A stretch of DNA of 64,000 bases from Kitasatospora aureofaciens (GCF_001188955.3 NZ_JPRF03000065.1:62001-126000); one strand, 5' to 3'. Shown: positions 39,492 through 50,670, numbered from the stretch's first letter. The notes: a model not told the origin generated them from the sequence alone. Program-made: numbers and translations.

Positions 39492-40757
39492 ATGATGACC
39501 GAACCCAACGGCCCGGCGCTCGACGCGCTCAACGGCCTCTCCGTCGGTGACGCCCTCGGCGCCCAGTTCTTCGTCCCGGAAACCGCCCGGGCCCACTTCA
39601 CCGGCCGCACCGACCCGCCCGGCCCCTGGCCGTGGACCGACGACACCGAGATGGCCTGCTCGGTGTACGCCGCCCAGCGCGAACGCGGCACCATCGACAC
39701 CTTCGACCTCACCCACGCCTTCGCCCTCCGCCACGACTTCGACCGCGGCTACGGCCCGGCCGCCAACCGGATGCTCCGGCTGATCCGCGAGGGCGGCGAC
39801 GCCAAGGCCCTGGCCGCCGAACTCTTCGACGGCCAGGGCTCGTACGGCAACGGCGCCGCGATGCGGGTCGCCCCGCTGGGGGCGGCGTACGCGGACGACC
39901 TGGACGAGGTCGTCCGGCTGGCCGCCCGTACGGCGGTGATCACCCACACCCACCCGCAGGCCGTGGACGGCGCGATCGCCGTCGCGGTGGCGGCGGCGAT
40001 CGCGGTGCGGGCCCGGACCGGGACCATGACGCCGGAGACGTTCCTGGGCGAGGTCGTCTTCCACACGCCGATCGGCGCGGTGCGCAACGGCGTGATCGAG
40101 GCGATCGCCCTGCTCGCCGAACCGGACCCGCTGGTCGCCGCGAAGGTCCTCGGCAACGGCAGTCGGACCTCAGCCGCCGACACCGTCCCGTACGCCCTCC
40201 GGTGCGCCGCCCGTCACCTGACCGACTACCGGGCGGCCGTATGGGAGGCGATCGCGCCCGGTGGCGACATGGACACCGTGGCCGCGATCACCGGGGGAGT
40301 CGTCGCCTCGTGCACCGGCACGCGCGGTATCCCGGCCGAGTGGATGGCCGCCCGCGAACCGCTGCCCGGCTGGGCGTTCCCGGAGCCGGGCGGCGTCACC
40401 GGCGGCCGGGGCCGCGCGGACATGCTGGTTCCGCGCTCGCATCCCGTCCCCGACGTGGAGTGGACCGACGAACAGTGGCAGCGCCTCCGGGCCGGGCGGC
40501 ACACGGACACGCTGGACCACCGCTGGGCGGTGCACACCCACGAGGGTTCGGTCAGGATCTGCCGCCCCGGGGGCGGCCACCCGGTCTGGGAAGTGGCGGT
40601 CACCAGGATCCGTGGTGGCCGGCGTCCGGTTTCGGCGGTCGTCGAGACGAGCCACCACCGGTGGTCCGTGCTGCCCACGGACCCCCACGGCCTGACCACA
40701 CTGAGCTGGATCCTGAGGACCGCCGCCACCGGCGAACGGTCCGCCCTCAGGCCGTGA
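39492..40757 (+). CDS. ADP-ribosylglycohydrolase-family protein with C-terminal extension
   Basis: 421 aa. The ADPRH/DraG-type core occupies about residues 1-300: GLSVGDALGAQF, TDDTEMACSVY, GNGAAMRVAPLG, ITHTHPQAVDGAIA, and metal motif PGGDMDTVAAITGG. These Asp/Glu residues bind two Mg2+. A further 110 residues (about 310-421: RWAVHTHEGSVRICRPGGGHPVWEVAVTRIRG, by parts) are beyond the usual 300-350-aa length. It may remove ADP-ribose from proteins or cleave a related compound. Start is either ATG at 39492 or 39495. Confidence 0.9.
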   Translation: MMTEPNGPALDALNGLSVGDALGAQFFVPETARAHFTGRTDPPGPWPWTDDTEMACSVYAAQRERGTIDTFDLTHAFALRHDFDRGYGPAANRMLRLIREGGDAKALAAELFDGQGSYGNGAAMRVAPLGAAYADDLDEVVRLAARTAVITHTHPQAVDGAIAVAVAAAIAVRARTGTMTPETFLGEVVFHTPIGAVRNGVIEAIALLAEPDPLVAAKVLGNGSRTSAADTVPYALRCAARHLTDYRAAVWEAIAPGGDMDTVAAITGGVVASCTGTRGIPAEWMAAREPLPGWAFPEPGGVTGGRGRADMLVPRSHPVPDVEWTDEQWQRLRAGRHTDTLDHRWAVHTHEGSVRICRPGGGHPVWEVAVTRIRGGRRPVSAVVETSHHRWSVLPTDPHGLTTLSWILRTAATGERSALRP

Positions 40758-41481
40758 TCATCAGCTGCCCGGCGCCGCTGCCGCCCTGTCTAAGACACTC
40801 CTGGTTGATCGCCGGATCCGGGGCGCTCGGCGAGGTGGCGGCGGCGATCCGCAGCTCGATGATGTCCCGGACGGCGGGCCATTCGGAGTCCAGGATCGAG
40901 TAGAACGCGGTCGAGCGCACCACCCCGTCCAGCCCGCGCGAGTGCGCCCGGCGGACGCCCTCGGAGGTCGCGCCGAGCCGCTCGATGGCGGCCCGGGAGC
41001 GCAGGTTGCGGGCGTCGGCGCGCAGCGAGATCCGCTGCACGCCCCAGGTCTCGAAGGCGTGCCGGAGCATCAGCAGCTTGGCCTCGGTGTTGATGCCGGT
41101 GCCCTGGGCGCGCGGCGAGAGCCAGGTGTTGCCGATCTCCGCGGCGTCGGGGACGGCCGTCGCCGGATCACCGAACGGCACGCCGGGCGTGGGCGGCCAC
41201 ACCAGCGGGCCCTGCCAGTAGTCCAGTTCGAGGAACCGGGTGGAGCCGACCACCCGGCCGTCGGCGACGTTGACCGTCGCGAACGCCATCGACCGCCCCG
41301 CGGCCTGGTCGGCGAGGGCCCGCGCGACGTAGTCGCGGGCCGCTTCCAGGCCGTGCGGCACGGCGGTGAAGGCGTAGGTCGTACGGTCCTCGGCGCCGGC
41401 CTCGGCGATGGCCTCGGCGTGGTGCGCGGCGAGGGGCTCCAGCCGCACGGTGCGGCCGGTGAGGATGACAGGTACGGGCAC
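40747..41481 (-). CDS. GNAT acetyltransferase
   Basis: 244-aa N-acetyltransferase of the RimJ/RimL-like group. Acetyl-CoA motifs are WLSPRAQGTGINTEAKLLMLRHAFE (motif A) and LRADARNLRSRAAIERLGATSEGVRR (motif B, cited in part). The C-terminal 50 residues extend past the usual GNAT end. The stop region overlaps by 11 bases with the convergent ADP-ribosylglycohydrolase gene. Substrate unknown. Confidence 0.92.
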   Translation of the reverse strand: MPVPVILTGRTVRLEPLAAHHAEAIAEAGAEDRTTYAFTAVPHGLEAARDYVARALADQAAGRSMAFATVNVADGRVVGSTRFLELDYWQGPLVWPPTPGVPFGDPATAVPDAAEIGNTWLSPRAQGTGINTEAKLLMLRHAFETWGVQRISLRADARNLRSRAAIERLGATSEGVRRAHSRGLDGVVRSTAFYSILDSEWPAVRDIIELRIAAATSPSAPDPAINQECLRQGGSGAGQLMITA

Positions 41482-42159
41482 GGAACCTTCGGTCCTTCAT
41501 CGGTCGTAGGGCGCGGTCCGCGCCGGGGTGCGGCACGGGCTGCGGGGTGACTGGCTTCGCCCCGGCCCGGTTTCCGCCTCCGGGTACCCGTGCGCGCCGG
41601 AGGGCTTCCGGTCGGGCGGGGCGGGGGCGGCGGCCCGGAACGGGCGGCGCGTGGTGCCGGAACGGACACGGGTCCTCGGACCGGTCCGGCGGGGAGAGCG
41701 AGGGGACAGTGTGCGTCCGCGAAATGGCCGAGGAGGAAACGAGAGCGCGAAGGGAAGCAGGCGGCCAGGTGAAGGCAAGATGCGTCGTGGGTGGCTGTCC
41801 GAGCAGCGATCCGGGTCGTGGTCGACGGCGTTACGGACGACGTGACGACGACGCGACGATGCGAGGCAGCGAGAGGACGATACCCGCCAGAACGCGGTGC
41901 GTCACTTCGCGGCACGCGAATGGCGGTGCGGGCCGCCACCGCGTGCTCCGGACGGGGCGGTTGAACACCCGTGACCAGGGGCTTCTCCTCCGGGTGCGAT
42001 CATGTTCCGGAGCGGCCGGCGACGGCTGCCGGCCGTGTCGTCGGGCGGGTCGCGCGCCGAGCGGTCGGCCGGAACGGGAATTCCGGCGCGGCCCGGCACG
42101 CTGGAGAGGACGAGAAGCCGGTCGGATCGGGACGAGCAGAGAACGGGGTTGGGTGCGCG
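41482..42159. other. Gene-free region upstream of PAC2 gene (678 bp)
   Basis: No reading frame with convincing codon use or family similarity. Base composition is less regular than in coding DNA, with a purine-rich stretch at about 41690-41780 and GACG-rich repeats at 41825-41865. Promoters for the GNAT gene (left) and the PAC2 gene (right) should lie here. Confidence 0.45.
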
Positions 42160-43104
42160 GTGCGAGACTTCCAGGCGCTGTACGAGCTGGATGAGCGGGG
42201 CGTGGCCGCCGTGGCCGAGGCCAACGCGGAGCTGCGTGACACCGGCGCCGGCCTGGTGCTGCTCCACCACTTCGAGGGGTTCATGGACGCCGGCGAGGCC
42301 GGCGGCCAGGTGGTGGCCCACCTGTTGGAGACGGGTTCGCCGCAGGTGGTGGCCCGCTTCGACCACGACCGGCTGGTCGACTACCGGGCCCGCCGCCCCG
42401 CGATGGTCTTCGACCACGACCACTGGACGGCCTACGACCCGCCGGAGATCCTGCTCCAGCTGGTCCGCGACGCAGCCGGGGCCCCGTTCCTGCTGCTCAG
42501 CGGCCCCGAGCCGGACGTCGAGTGGGAGCGCTTCGCGCGCGCCGTCCGTGCGCTGGTCGAGCGCTTCGAGGTGCGGCTCAGCCTGGACTTCCACGGCATC
42601 CCGATGGGCGTGCCGCACACCCGCCCGGTCGGCCTGACGCCGCACGGCAACCGGCTCGACCTCGCGCCGGGCTACCCGCAGTGGTTCGAGCAGGCGCAGG
42701 TCCCGGGCAGTGCCCAGGCGCTGCTGGAGTACCGGCTGGCAGAGGCCGGGCACGACGTGCTGGGCTTCGCCGTGCACGTCCCGCACTACGTGGCCCGCTC
42801 GGCCTACCCGGCCGCCGCCGTGCTGATCCTGGAGGCGGTGCAGTCCGCCAGCGGGCTCGTCCTGCCCGGCACCCGGCTGCGCGAGCGGGTCGGCGAGGTG
42901 TACGCCGACATCGAGGAGCAGCTGGCCCAGGGGGACGGCGAGTTGCGCTCGGCGATCCGCGGCATGGAGGGCCAGTACGACGCGGTGGCGGGCGCCGAGG
43001 GTCGGGAGAGCCTGCTGGCCGAGCCGGTCGACCTGCCCTCGGCGGAGGAGCTGGGGCGCCGCTTCGAGGAGTTCCTGGCCGAGCACGAGCGCGGCGCGGA
43101 GTAG
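42160..43104 (+). CDS. PAC2 (proteasome assembly chaperone 2) family protein
   Basis: 314 aa from GTG 42160 ([14 protein letters not shown]). It matches the actinobacterial PAC2 family: [69 protein letters not shown] and HVPHYVARS. The family is named after a eukaryotic proteasome assembly factor, but its bacterial role is unclear; many such proteins occur in proteasome-containing actinobacteria. C-terminal helix is acidic. In-frame sequence runs upstream to 41971 but lacks similarity. Confidence 0.9.
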   Translation: MRDFQALYELDERGVAAVAEANAELRDTGAGLVLLHHFEGFMDAGEAGGQVVAHLLETGSPQVVARFDHDRLVDYRARRPAMVFDHDHWTAYDPPEILLQLVRDAAGAPFLLLSGPEPDVEWERFARAVRALVERFEVRLSLDFHGIPMGVPHTRPVGLTPHGNRLDLAPGYPQWFEQAQVPGSAQALLEYRLAEAGHDVLGFAVHVPHYVARSAYPAAAVLILEAVQSASGLVLPGTRLRERVGEVYADIEEQLAQGDGELRSAIRGMEGQYDAVAGAEGRESLLAEPVDLPSAEELGRRFEEFLAEHERGAE

Positions 43105-43267
43105 CGGGGTAGCGGGGGCGGGGTGGCGGAGTAGCGGTCCCGCTCCTCCCGGACGGGTGTGGCGCCGACGGGAGTCATCGGCGTCGCCCGTACGTTGGAC
43201 ACGGCGGTGCCCGGGGGACGGGCCGCCGTACGGAGCAGCCCGTGACTCGCACCCCCGGGGGGATGCC

Positions 43268-44278
43268 ATGCCGAGGACCACACGCCCGGCCGTCGTCGTG
43301 ACGGCCGGGCTCGCCGCCCTGCTGCTGGCCGGACTGGCCGGGTGCAGCGGCGGGGGCGGTGCGGACGGTTCGGACGGTTCGGACCGGGGTTTCGCTGGCG
43401 CGCTGCCGGGCCGCGCCCCGGCCGGTGCCACCCCGACGCCGACCCCCACCCCGCCCAGCGGCCCGTACGTGGCGCTCGGCGACTCCTACACCGCCGGGCC
43501 GAAGATCGCCCCCCAGGTCGGCGAGCCGGGCGGCTGCGGCCGCTCCGGGGTCAACTACCCCGCGCTGGTGGCGAAGGCGCTCGCCCTGGCGCCCGGGCAG
43601 TTCCGGGACGTCAGCTGCAGCGGCGCCCGCACCGGGGACCTGAAGGCGGTGCAGAAGACCGACGACGGGGCCAACCCGGCCCAGCTGGACGCGCTGACCC
43701 CGGCCACCCGGCTGGTCACCCTGGGCATCGGCGGGAACGACGCGGGCTTCATGCAGGTCATGACCGAGTGCGCCAAGGACACCCTGGTGGGCGCGGTGAA
43801 GGACCTGGTCGGCGGGAAGACCTCGGCCGCGCCCTGCCGGGAGCACTACGCCTCCGGCGGTGCCGACCAGCTGCAGGCCAGGGTGGACGAGGCCGGCGGC
43901 AAGGTCGCCGACGTCCTCCGGGAGATCAGGCGCCGTTCCCCGCAGGCCCGGGTGTACGTGGTCGGCTACCCGGCGCTGCTGCCGACCGACCCGGTGAGCT
44001 GCGGGCCGGTGCTGGGCACCACCATCGCGGCGGCGGACCTCGGCTTCCTCGCCGAGAAGGAGCGGCAGCTCAACGGGATGCTCAAGCAGCGCGCGGAGGC
44101 CGCCGGGGCGGTGTTCGTGGACACCGCCGGGCCGTCGGCCGGACACGACATGTGCGCGGGTGAGGACTCCCGCTGGATCGAGCCGCCGTTCCCGGCCCAC
44201 GGGCTGACCCCGATCCACCCCAACGCCAAGGGGCAGGAGGCGGTGGCCGGCGTCGTGCTGAAGGCCGTCCGGGGCTGA
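43268..44278 (+). CDS. SGNH/GDSL hydrolase lipoprotein
   Basis: 336 aa. Lipoprotein signal ([18 protein letters not shown]) with lipobox LAGC, then a Gly/Asp and Pro/Thr-rich linker. The SGNH domain (about 65-335) has block [15 protein letters not shown] with the nucleophile Ser, block [13 protein letters not shown], and block [10 protein letters not shown] with catalytic His. Cysteine pairs suit extracellular folding. Similar to streptomycete secreted lipases/esterases; substrate unknown. Confidence 0.93.
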   Translation: MPRTTRPAVVVTAGLAALLLAGLAGCSGGGGADGSDGSDRGFAGALPGRAPAGATPTPTPTPPSGPYVALGDSYTAGPKIAPQVGEPGGCGRSGVNYPALVAKALALAPGQFRDVSCSGARTGDLKAVQKTDDGANPAQLDALTPATRLVTLGIGGNDAGFMQVMTECAKDTLVGAVKDLVGGKTSAAPCREHYASGGADQLQARVDEAGGKVADVLREIRRRSPQARVYVVGYPALLPTDPVSCGPVLGTTIAAADLGFLAEKERQLNGMLKQRAEAAGAVFVDTAGPSAGHDMCAGEDSRWIEPPFPAHGLTPIHPNAKGQEAVAGVVLKAVRG

Positions 44279-44308
44279 GCGGGCCGGGTGGGCTGAGCGG
44301 GCCGGGTG
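44273..44308. repeat. 18-bp direct repeat at SGNH gene end
   Basis: GGCTGAGCGGGCCGGGTG occurs twice in tandem (44273-44290 and 44291-44308), overlapping the stop codon of the SGNH hydrolase gene. A degenerate third unit follows. Confidence 0.8.
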
Positions 44309-44474
44309 GGGGCTGACCGGGTTGACCGGGCGGCTCCGGAAGGGGGCCGTTCGGGCACGAGTGGTTCGAGGCGGCCGACATCGGCGCGCCTCCCACGGTT
44401 CACGCCCCGGCCCGCACCCCTTCGCGCGCGGCACATCCCGCGTGTCGGCGGTGCGGCGTACCGTGAAGGGTCAT

Positions 44475-45785
44475 ATGGATGACACCACGCACCGCCTCGC
44501 CGCCCCGATCCCGTACGACCACGCCGCCGAGGCCCGCTGGGTCCCAGAACCGGACAAGCGTCCCGGCCGCACCGCCTTCCAGCGCGACCGCGCCCGGGTA
44601 CTGCACTCCGCCGCACTGCGCCGACTGGCCGGCACCACCCAGGTGGTCGCCCCGATGCGCAGCGACTTCCCGCGCACCCGGCTCACCCACTCGCTGGAAT
44701 GCGCCCAGGTCGGGCGGGAACTGGGCGCGGCCCTCGGTTGCGACCCGGACCTGGTGGAGACCGGCTGCCTGGCCCACGACATCGGCCACCCGCCCTTCGG
44801 CCACACCGGCGAGGAGGCCCTCGACCAGGCCGCCGAGGCCTGCGGCGGCTTCGAGGGCAACGCCCAGTCGCTGCGCATCCTGACCCGGCTCGAACCCAAG
44901 CGCTTCGCGCCCCAGGACGACCAGCCCGCCGCCCGGCTCGCCCCCTGGCCCGGCCGCAGCGTGGGCCTCAACCTGACCAGGGCCGCCCTGGACGCCGCCA
45001 CCAAGTACCCGTGGACCAAGGGCGCCCACCCCGTCGACCCGGCCTCGCCCAAGTACGGCGTCTACGCCGACGACCTGCCGGTCTTCCGCTGGCTGCGGGC
45101 CGGCTCCCCGGCCGGCCGCAAGTGCTTCGAGGCCACCGTCATGGACTGGTCCGACGACGTGGCCTACTCCACCCACGACGTCGAGGACGGTCTCCAGGCC
45201 GGCCACATCGACCCGGCCGCGCTGCGCGCCCCCGGTGAGCGCGCCGAACTGTTCAAGGTCGCCGAGCGCTACGCCCCGGACGCCGAGCCGGAGGAGCTGG
45301 CCGCCGCGCTGGACCGGCTGCTCGCCCAGGACTGGTGGCCGCAGGCCTACGACGGCACGGCGCGTGCCCGGGCCGGTCTCAAGGACCTCACCAGCCAGCT
45401 GATCGGCCGCTTCTGCCTGGCCGCCGAGCAGGCCACCCGGGCCCGCTACGGCCCCGGCCGGCTCACCCGCTACGCCGCCGAGCTGGTGGTGCCGAGGGGC
45501 GTCCGGCTGGAGTGCGCGGTGCTCAAGGCGGTGGCCGTCCGCTTCGTCATGATGCGCGACGAGCAGGCCCAGCTGCGGGCCCGCCAGCGGATCGTGATCG
45601 CCGAGCTGGCGTACGTCCTGACCCAGCGCGCCCCCGACGGGCTGGACCCGGTGTTCGCCGCGATGTACCACGAGGCTGAGGACGACCGCGCGGCCCTCCG
45701 CACGGTCGTCGACCAGATCGCCACCCTGACGGATGCCTCGGCCCTCGCCCTGCACGCCAAACTGGTCGGCGCCGCCTGGGCGTAG
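44475..45785 (+). CDS. dgt: dGTP triphosphohydrolase
   Basis: HD-domain enzyme that hydrolyses dGTP (or other dNTPs) to the nucleoside and triphosphate. 436 aa. Key parts are [23 protein letters not shown], the HD metal residues in [17 protein letters not shown] and [19 protein letters not shown], and Asp in [17 protein letters not shown]. It precedes dnaG by 79 bases, an order also seen in Mycobacterium (dgt-dnaG), linking dNTP control and replication. Confidence 0.96.
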   Translation: MDDTTHRLAAPIPYDHAAEARWVPEPDKRPGRTAFQRDRARVLHSAALRRLAGTTQVVAPMRSDFPRTRLTHSLECAQVGRELGAALGCDPDLVETGCLAHDIGHPPFGHTGEEALDQAAEACGGFEGNAQSLRILTRLEPKRFAPQDDQPAARLAPWPGRSVGLNLTRAALDAATKYPWTKGAHPVDPASPKYGVYADDLPVFRWLRAGSPAGRKCFEATVMDWSDDVAYSTHDVEDGLQAGHIDPAALRAPGERAELFKVAERYAPDAEPEELAAALDRLLAQDWWPQAYDGTARARAGLKDLTSQLIGRFCLAAEQATRARYGPGRLTRYAAELVVPRGVRLECAVLKAVAVRFVMMRDEQAQLRARQRIVIAELAYVLTQRAPDGLDPVFAAMYHEAEDDRAALRTVVDQIATLTDASALALHAKLVGAAWA

Positions 45786-45864
45786 CCCGCGGGCCGGACC
45801 CCGGCCCCGGACCCCGGCCCGGACGGCCGGCTCGAAACCCCGGCCGCCCCAGTAGACTTCCGGG

Positions 45865-47781
45865 GTGGCCGGGCGGATCAGGGACGAAGACGTACAGGCG
45901 GTGCGCAGCGCACTGCCGATCGACGCGGTGGTCGGCGACTACGTACAGCTCACCAACGGTGGCGGCGGCGAGTACAAGGGCGTCTGCCCCTTCCACGACG
46001 AGAAGTCCGCCTCCTTCTACGTCAACCCGGCCAAGGGCGTCTTCCACTGCTTCGGCTGCCAGGAGAACGGCGACACCATCGCCTTCCTGATGAAGATCGA
46101 GCACTTCACCTTCGCCGAGGCCGTCGAGCGGATGGCCGCCCAGGCCGGCATCACCCTGCGCTACGAGGAGGGCGGCTACAGCCCCCGCCACCAGCAGGGC
46201 GAGCGCACCCGCCTGGTCGAGGCGCACAAGGTGGCGGCGGCCTGGTACCAGGAGCAGCTGGCCTCGCCGGAGGCGGAGATCGGCCGCCGGTTCCTGGCGG
46301 AGCGCGGCTTCGACGAGGAGGCCGCCAAGACCTTCGGCGTCGGCTACGCCCCCGCGGGGTGGGAGCACCTGGTCCGCTTCCTGCGCGGCAAGGGCTTCAC
46401 CGACAAGGAGATCCTCCAGGGCGGCCTGGCCTCGCAGGGCCAGCGCGGTGGCCTGATCGACCGCTTCCGGGGCCGGCTGGTCTGGCCGATCCGGGACATC
46501 GCGGGCGAGGTGGTCGGCTTCGGCGCCCGCCGGCTGCGCGAGGACGACAACGGCCCGAAGTACCTGAACACCCCCGAGACGCCCATCTACAAGAAGTCCC
46601 ACGTGCTGTACGGGATCGACCTGGCGAAGAAGGAGATCGCCAGGTCGGGCCGCGCGGTGGTGGTCGAGGGCTACACCGACGTGATGGCCTGCCACCTGGC
46701 CGGGGTCACCTCGGCGGTGGCCACCTGCGGCACCGCCTTCGCCGAGGACCACATCAAGATCATCCGCCGGCTGCTGATGGACACCTCCCAGTACCGGGGC
46801 GAGACGGTCTTCACCTTCGACGGCGACGCGGCCGGCCAGAAGGCCGCGCTGCGCGCCTTCGAGGACGACCAGAAGTTCGCCGCCAAGACCTCCATCGCGG
46901 TTAGCCCGGGCGGCATGGACCCGTGCGAGCTGCGCCTGGCCCAGGGCGACGAGGCGGTCCGGCAGCTGATCGACAACCCGGTCCCGCTGTTCGAGTTCGC
47001 GCTGAACACGGCGGTCTCCAAGCACCGGGTCGAGACGCCCGAGGGGCAGGCCGCGGCCATGGAGGAGGCGGCCCTGATCGTCGCCAAGATCAAGGACCCG
47101 TCGATCCGGCACGGCTACGCGATCCGGCTGGCCGGCATGCTCGGCGTCAACCCCGGCGACGAGCAGTTCGTGGTCCGCCGGATCTCCCAGCTGGCCCGCT
47201 GGGAGCGGGAGAAGCAGCAGAGCCCCCGCGGCAACGGCCAGCAGCGGCGCACCGAGCAGCCCGTCGCGGCGGCCCGCCCCGCCCAGCCCGCGTTCCGGCT
47301 CAACCCGCGCGACCCGGCCCAGTTCGTCGAGCGCGAGCTGCTCAAGCTGGCGCTCCAGTACCCGGACCTGGTCAGCCCGGCCTTCGACCACTACGGCGAC
47401 GACGAGTTCCCGACCCCGCCGTACACCGTCGTCCGGCAGGCCATCGCCAAGGCCGGCGGCGCCGCGTACGGGGCGACCCTGCCCGACTTCACCAGCGCGG
47501 TGCGCGAGGCGGCCCCGGACGACCAGGTGCGCTCGCTGGTGACCGAGCTGACCGTCGAGCCGGTGCGCTCGCTCCGCAAGGCGGACGCGGTCTACGCGGG
47601 CGAGTTCCTGGTGAAGCTGCGCCTGTTGGCCGTCGACCGCCGGATCGCCGAGGTCCGCGGCTACCTCCAGCGGCTCGGCCCCCGGGCCGACGCGGAGCAG
47701 CTGCACGCGGTGCAGACCGAGCTGTGGCAGCTCCAGCAGTACGGGCAGCAGCTCCGCAGCCGGGGCGCGGCGGCGCTGTAG
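45865..47781 (+). CDS. dnaG: DNA primase
   Basis: Makes RNA primers for replication. 638 aa, GTG start. The CHC2 zinc finger is complete (Cys41, His44, Cys62, Cys65). The RNA-polymerase/TOPRIM domain includes [22 protein letters not shown] and the TOPRIM residues [11 protein letters not shown] and [14 protein letters not shown] flexible Gln/Arg/Pro linker (about 450-475) precedes the C-terminal helicase-interaction domain (about 485-638). Confidence 0.97.
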   Translation: MAGRIRDEDVQAVRSALPIDAVVGDYVQLTNGGGGEYKGVCPFHDEKSASFYVNPAKGVFHCFGCQENGDTIAFLMKIEHFTFAEAVERMAAQAGITLRYEEGGYSPRHQQGERTRLVEAHKVAAAWYQEQLASPEAEIGRRFLAERGFDEEAAKTFGVGYAPAGWEHLVRFLRGKGFTDKEILQGGLASQGQRGGLIDRFRGRLVWPIRDIAGEVVGFGARRLREDDNGPKYLNTPETPIYKKSHVLYGIDLAKKEIARSGRAVVVEGYTDVMACHLAGVTSAVATCGTAFAEDHIKIIRRLLMDTSQYRGETVFTFDGDAAGQKAALRAFEDDQKFAAKTSIAVSPGGMDPCELRLAQGDEAVRQLIDNPVPLFEFALNTAVSKHRVETPEGQAAAMEEAALIVAKIKDPSIRHGYAIRLAGMLGVNPGDEQFVVRRISQLARWEREKQQSPRGNGQQRRTEQPVAAARPAQPAFRLNPRDPAQFVERELLKLALQYPDLVSPAFDHYGDDEFPTPPYTVVRQAIAKAGGAAYGATLPDFTSAVREAAPDDQVRSLVTELTVEPVRSLRKADAVYAGEFLVKLRLLAVDRRIAEVRGYLQRLGPRADAEQLHAVQTELWQLQQYGQQLRSRGAAAL

Positions 47782-47932
47782 CCCCGGTGGGCCCGGGGAG
47801 CCCTGGAAGTCCTGCGCAGAAAGTCGGCGCACGAGTCTCGGCCACGGAGCGTGGCGTACCGCACACTGGAGGGCGTCCCACCTCCGTACAACGCGGGTCC
47901 ACCAGAGTCGCGCCCGCCCCGAGGGGATGCCC

Positions 47933-49135
47933 GTGGACCGAGGCCTTGCCGCAGCGACCACCGCCACCAGACGAACCGATCCCACCGGACCGCCGGCCCG
48001 GGAGCAGGAGACGGACCACGGCCGGGCCGGGGCCGCGTCGCCGGGCGGCGCGCGGATCCCCGCCCAGGGGCTGCCGGAGGGCCACCCCGACAGCCGGGGA
48101 CCGGAGACCGACCCCGAGGCCGAGCATGCGCCCGAGCCGGAGCCGGAGCATGCGGCCGAGCCGGACGTCGAGCCGGAGGCCGATGACGGCGGCGACGGAC
48201 CGCCCGAACCCGCCGGGGGCGATGGCCCGGCAGCCGACCTGCTGCGCCAGTACCTGCGCGAGATCGGCCGGATCCGGCTCCTCACCGCCGCCGAGGAGGT
48301 CGAGCTGGCCCGCCGGATCGAGGCAGGCCTGTTCGCCGAGGAGCGGCTGGACGGTGATCCACCGCCGTCCGACCCGCTGGCCCGGGAGCTGGACACCCTG
48401 GTGGTCCTCGGCCGGACCGCCAAGCGCCGACTGATCGAGGCGAACCTGCGGCTGGTGGTGTCCATCGCAAAGCGCTACGTCGGCCGCGGACTGACCCTGC
48501 TCGACCTGGTCCAGGAGGGCAACCTCGGCCTGATCCGGGCGGTGGAGAAGTTCGACTACGCCCGCGGCTACAAGTTCTCGACGTACGCGACCTGGTGGAT
48601 CCGGCAGGCGATGAGCCGGGCGCTGGCCGACCAGGCCCGGACGATCCGGGTGCCGGTGCACGTGGTCGAGCTGATCAACCGGGTGGTCCGGGTGCAGCGC
48701 ACCCTGCTGCAGGAACGCGGCCTGGAACCGACCCCGGCCGACATCGCCACCGCCCTGGAACTCACCGAGGTGCGGGTGCGCGAACTGCTCCGGCTGGCCC
48801 AGGAGCCGATCTCGCTGCACACCCCGGTCGGTGAGGAGGACGACGTCGCGCTCGGCGACCTGATCGAGGACGCCGACGCCGCCTCGCCCGCCGAGTCCGC
48901 GACCTTGCTGCTGCTGCGCCAGCACCTGGACGCGGTGCTGGCCACCCTGGGCGAGCGCGAGCGCCAGGTCGTCCAGCTCCGCTACGGCCTGGACGACGGC
49001 CGCCCGCGCACCCTGGAGGAGATCGGCGCGGTGTTCGGCGTGACGAGGGAGCGGATCCGTCAGATCGAGTCCAAGACGCTGGTCAAGCTGCGCGACCACG
49101 CCTACTCCGCCCAGCTGCGCGGCTACCTCGACTAG
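47933..49135 (+). CDS. hrdA: RpoD-type sigma factor, HrdA-like
   Basis: Principal-type sigma-70 factor of about 400 aa. The N-terminus (1-100) is acidic and Pro/Glu-rich. Regions follow: 1.2 ([21 protein letters not shown]), 2 ([27 protein letters not shown] and [23 protein letters not shown]), 3, and 4 ([23 protein letters not shown]). GTG 47933 is preferred because GAGGGG lies 6 bases upstream; an ATG two codons earlier would abut that site. It lies 151 bases after dnaG, as hrdA does in Streptomyces; the name rests on this position and type. Promoter preference is unknown. Confidence 0.88.
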   Translation: MDRGLAAATTATRRTDPTGPPAREQETDHGRAGAASPGGARIPAQGLPEGHPDSRGPETDPEAEHAPEPEPEHAAEPDVEPEADDGGDGPPEPAGGDGPAADLLRQYLREIGRIRLLTAAEEVELARRIEAGLFAEERLDGDPPPSDPLARELDTLVVLGRTAKRRLIEANLRLVVSIAKRYVGRGLTLLDLVQEGNLGLIRAVEKFDYARGYKFSTYATWWIRQAMSRALADQARTIRVPVHVVELINRVVRVQRTLLQERGLEPTPADIATALELTEVRVRELLRLAQEPISLHTPVGEEDDVALGDLIEDADAASPAESATLLLLRQHLDAVLATLGERERQVVQLRYGLDDGRPRTLEEIGAVFGVTRERIRQIESKTLVKLRDHAYSAQLRGYLD

Positions 49136-49142
49136 AGGGGAT

Positions 49143-50255
49143 TCACGGGGCCGACGGGCTGGGTGACGGCTGATCGGTGGGCGGAGCCTGCGACGGCGGG
49201 GCCGAGTCGCTCGGCGTCGCCGCCCCGGCCCCGGCGCCCGGGGGAGGAGAGGCGGGGCCGATCGGGATCGGGGTGGAGGCCACCACCGAGGCCAGGTCGG
49301 TGACGGTCGAGGTGCAGTCGTGACCGGCGGGCTGGGAGCCGCAGACCTGGAAGCCGACCGAGGGGTCGGCCGCGTTGAGCATCGCCGAGTAGTTGTCGTA
49401 GCCCCAGTGGATCATCGCGGTCTCGCTGTCCCCGGTGCTGTCGGTGATCACCGCGTAGTCCTTGGGCTCGCCCTCGGTGATCGCCGCCCAGGCGGCCTGG
49501 CAGGTCCGGCTGTACCGGAGGTAGACGACGACCTTGCCGATCACCTGGGTCTGCAGCGTCCGGGCGTCCTTGCCGCAGCCGGTGGTCTTGGGGTCCTTGT
49601 GGGCGCAGCCGACGGCCCGGCAGGGCGGGTCGGAGGGGGCGGGCTTGGCGGTGGCCGGGGTGGCGGTCGCGGCCGGTGCGTCGGCCGCCGAGGCCTGGTC
49701 GTCGTGCCGGCTGACCCGCAGGCCGACCAGCACCAGCAGCAGCCCCAGCAGCACCGCTCCGGAGACCAGCGCCGCCGGGCGCCGCCACCACGCGACAGCG
49801 GCCTCGGGAGCCTCCTCGGCCGTCGGCACCGGTTCACCGGCGGGCTCGGCCGCCGTCCGGGCCGACGGTCCTTCGACGGTCTCAGCAGTGGGCTCGTCAG
49901 TGGTGGGCTCCTCGGCGTGGGCCACTTCCGCGTCGGCCACCTCGGCGCCGGCCACCTCGGCGCCGGCCACCTCGGGGGTGCGTTCCGTCGCCCGCCGCCA
50001 CAGCCGCCGCAGCGCCGCCGCGTCGCAGTCCACCGCCCTGATCAGCGCCTCCAGCGCCTGCTCGGTGACCACCCGCTTGCCGTTCAGCCAGCGCTCCCAG
50101 GAGGCTCGGCTGTAGTGGGTGCGGCCGGCCAGCTCGGACAGCGAGAGTCCGGCGGTGTCCTTGATCGTCCGGAGTTCCTCCGCCAGCAGCCGTGCGGGCT
50201 CTGACAGCTCCTCGGGCAGGTCCTTCCAGGCGGAAGCCAATACTCGACCCTCCAT
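49143..50255 (-). CDS. XRE-HTH membrane protein with DUF2690 domain
   Basis: 370 aa. An N-terminal XRE helix-turn-helix (about 25-75, SLSELAGRTHYSRASWERWLNGKR) faces the cytoplasm. Then comes an acidic spacer with tandem AEVAG-like pentads (about 100-118), one transmembrane helix (LVSGAVLLGLLLVLVGLRV, about 160-178), and an extracytoplasmic DUF2690 domain (about 205-290; four Cys, CRAVGCAHKDPKTTGC and YSRTC). The C-terminal tail is Pro/Ser/Ala-rich. It could link an outside signal with DNA binding; that is inference. It is convergent with the sigma-factor gene. Confidence 0.88.
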   Translation of the reverse strand: MEGRVLASAWKDLPEELSEPARLLAEELRTIKDTAGLSLSELAGRTHYSRASWERWLNGKRVVTEQALEALIRAVDCDAAALRRLWRRATERTPEVAGAEVAGAEVADAEVAHAEEPTTDEPTAETVEGPSARTAAEPAGEPVPTAEEAPEAAVAWWRRPAALVSGAVLLGLLLVLVGLRVSRHDDQASAADAPAATATPATAKPAPSDPPCRAVGCAHKDPKTTGCGKDARTLQTQVIGKVVVYLRYSRTCQAAWAAITEGEPKDYAVITDSTGDSETAMIHWGYDNYSAMLNAADPSVGFQVCGSQPAGHDCTSTVTDLASVVASTPIPIGPASPPPGAGAGAATPSDSAPPSQAPPTDQPSPSPSAP

Positions 50256-50670
50256 GACTCGCGAGACGGGACGACGGTGGACGGGGCGGGAGGGTGCGCG
50301 CGCCCGGTCCGGCCGTTCGGTGTCTCCCCTTCTCCAACCCCAGCGGCCCGGCGTCCCAAACTCCAGGTCATGGCGTTGGGACGGACGGAAGTGTCTCACA
50401 ACCCCCCGAACCGTCGACCAGTCACCTGTCCGTCGTGCAGAGTTCTTCTCGCCGGTGCGTTCCGCCGCCCCGGCCGCTTCGTTCGGGCCCGGCCGGTTCG
50501 GCCGTGCCGGCCCGACACGAGGTCCCGGACACCCCCACCGGTCGGGGCAGCCTCGCGGGGGGAGGCTGCCCCGACCGACCGGGACCACTCGGCGGGAGGG
50601 CGCTTCCTCTGCGCCCTCCCGCCGCGGCATTTCCGGGCCGCCCTACGGCCTTCCGGCCGTCGGCGGCCCG

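Noticed and set aside
43175-44434. Open frame antisense to the SGNH lipoprotein
   Set aside because: The plus strand has a lipoprotein signal and complete SGNH blocks; the antisense reading is low-complexity.
45547-48465. 972-codon open frame antisense to dgt, dnaG and the sigma factor
   Set aside because: Spans three well-supported opposite genes and shows no domain.
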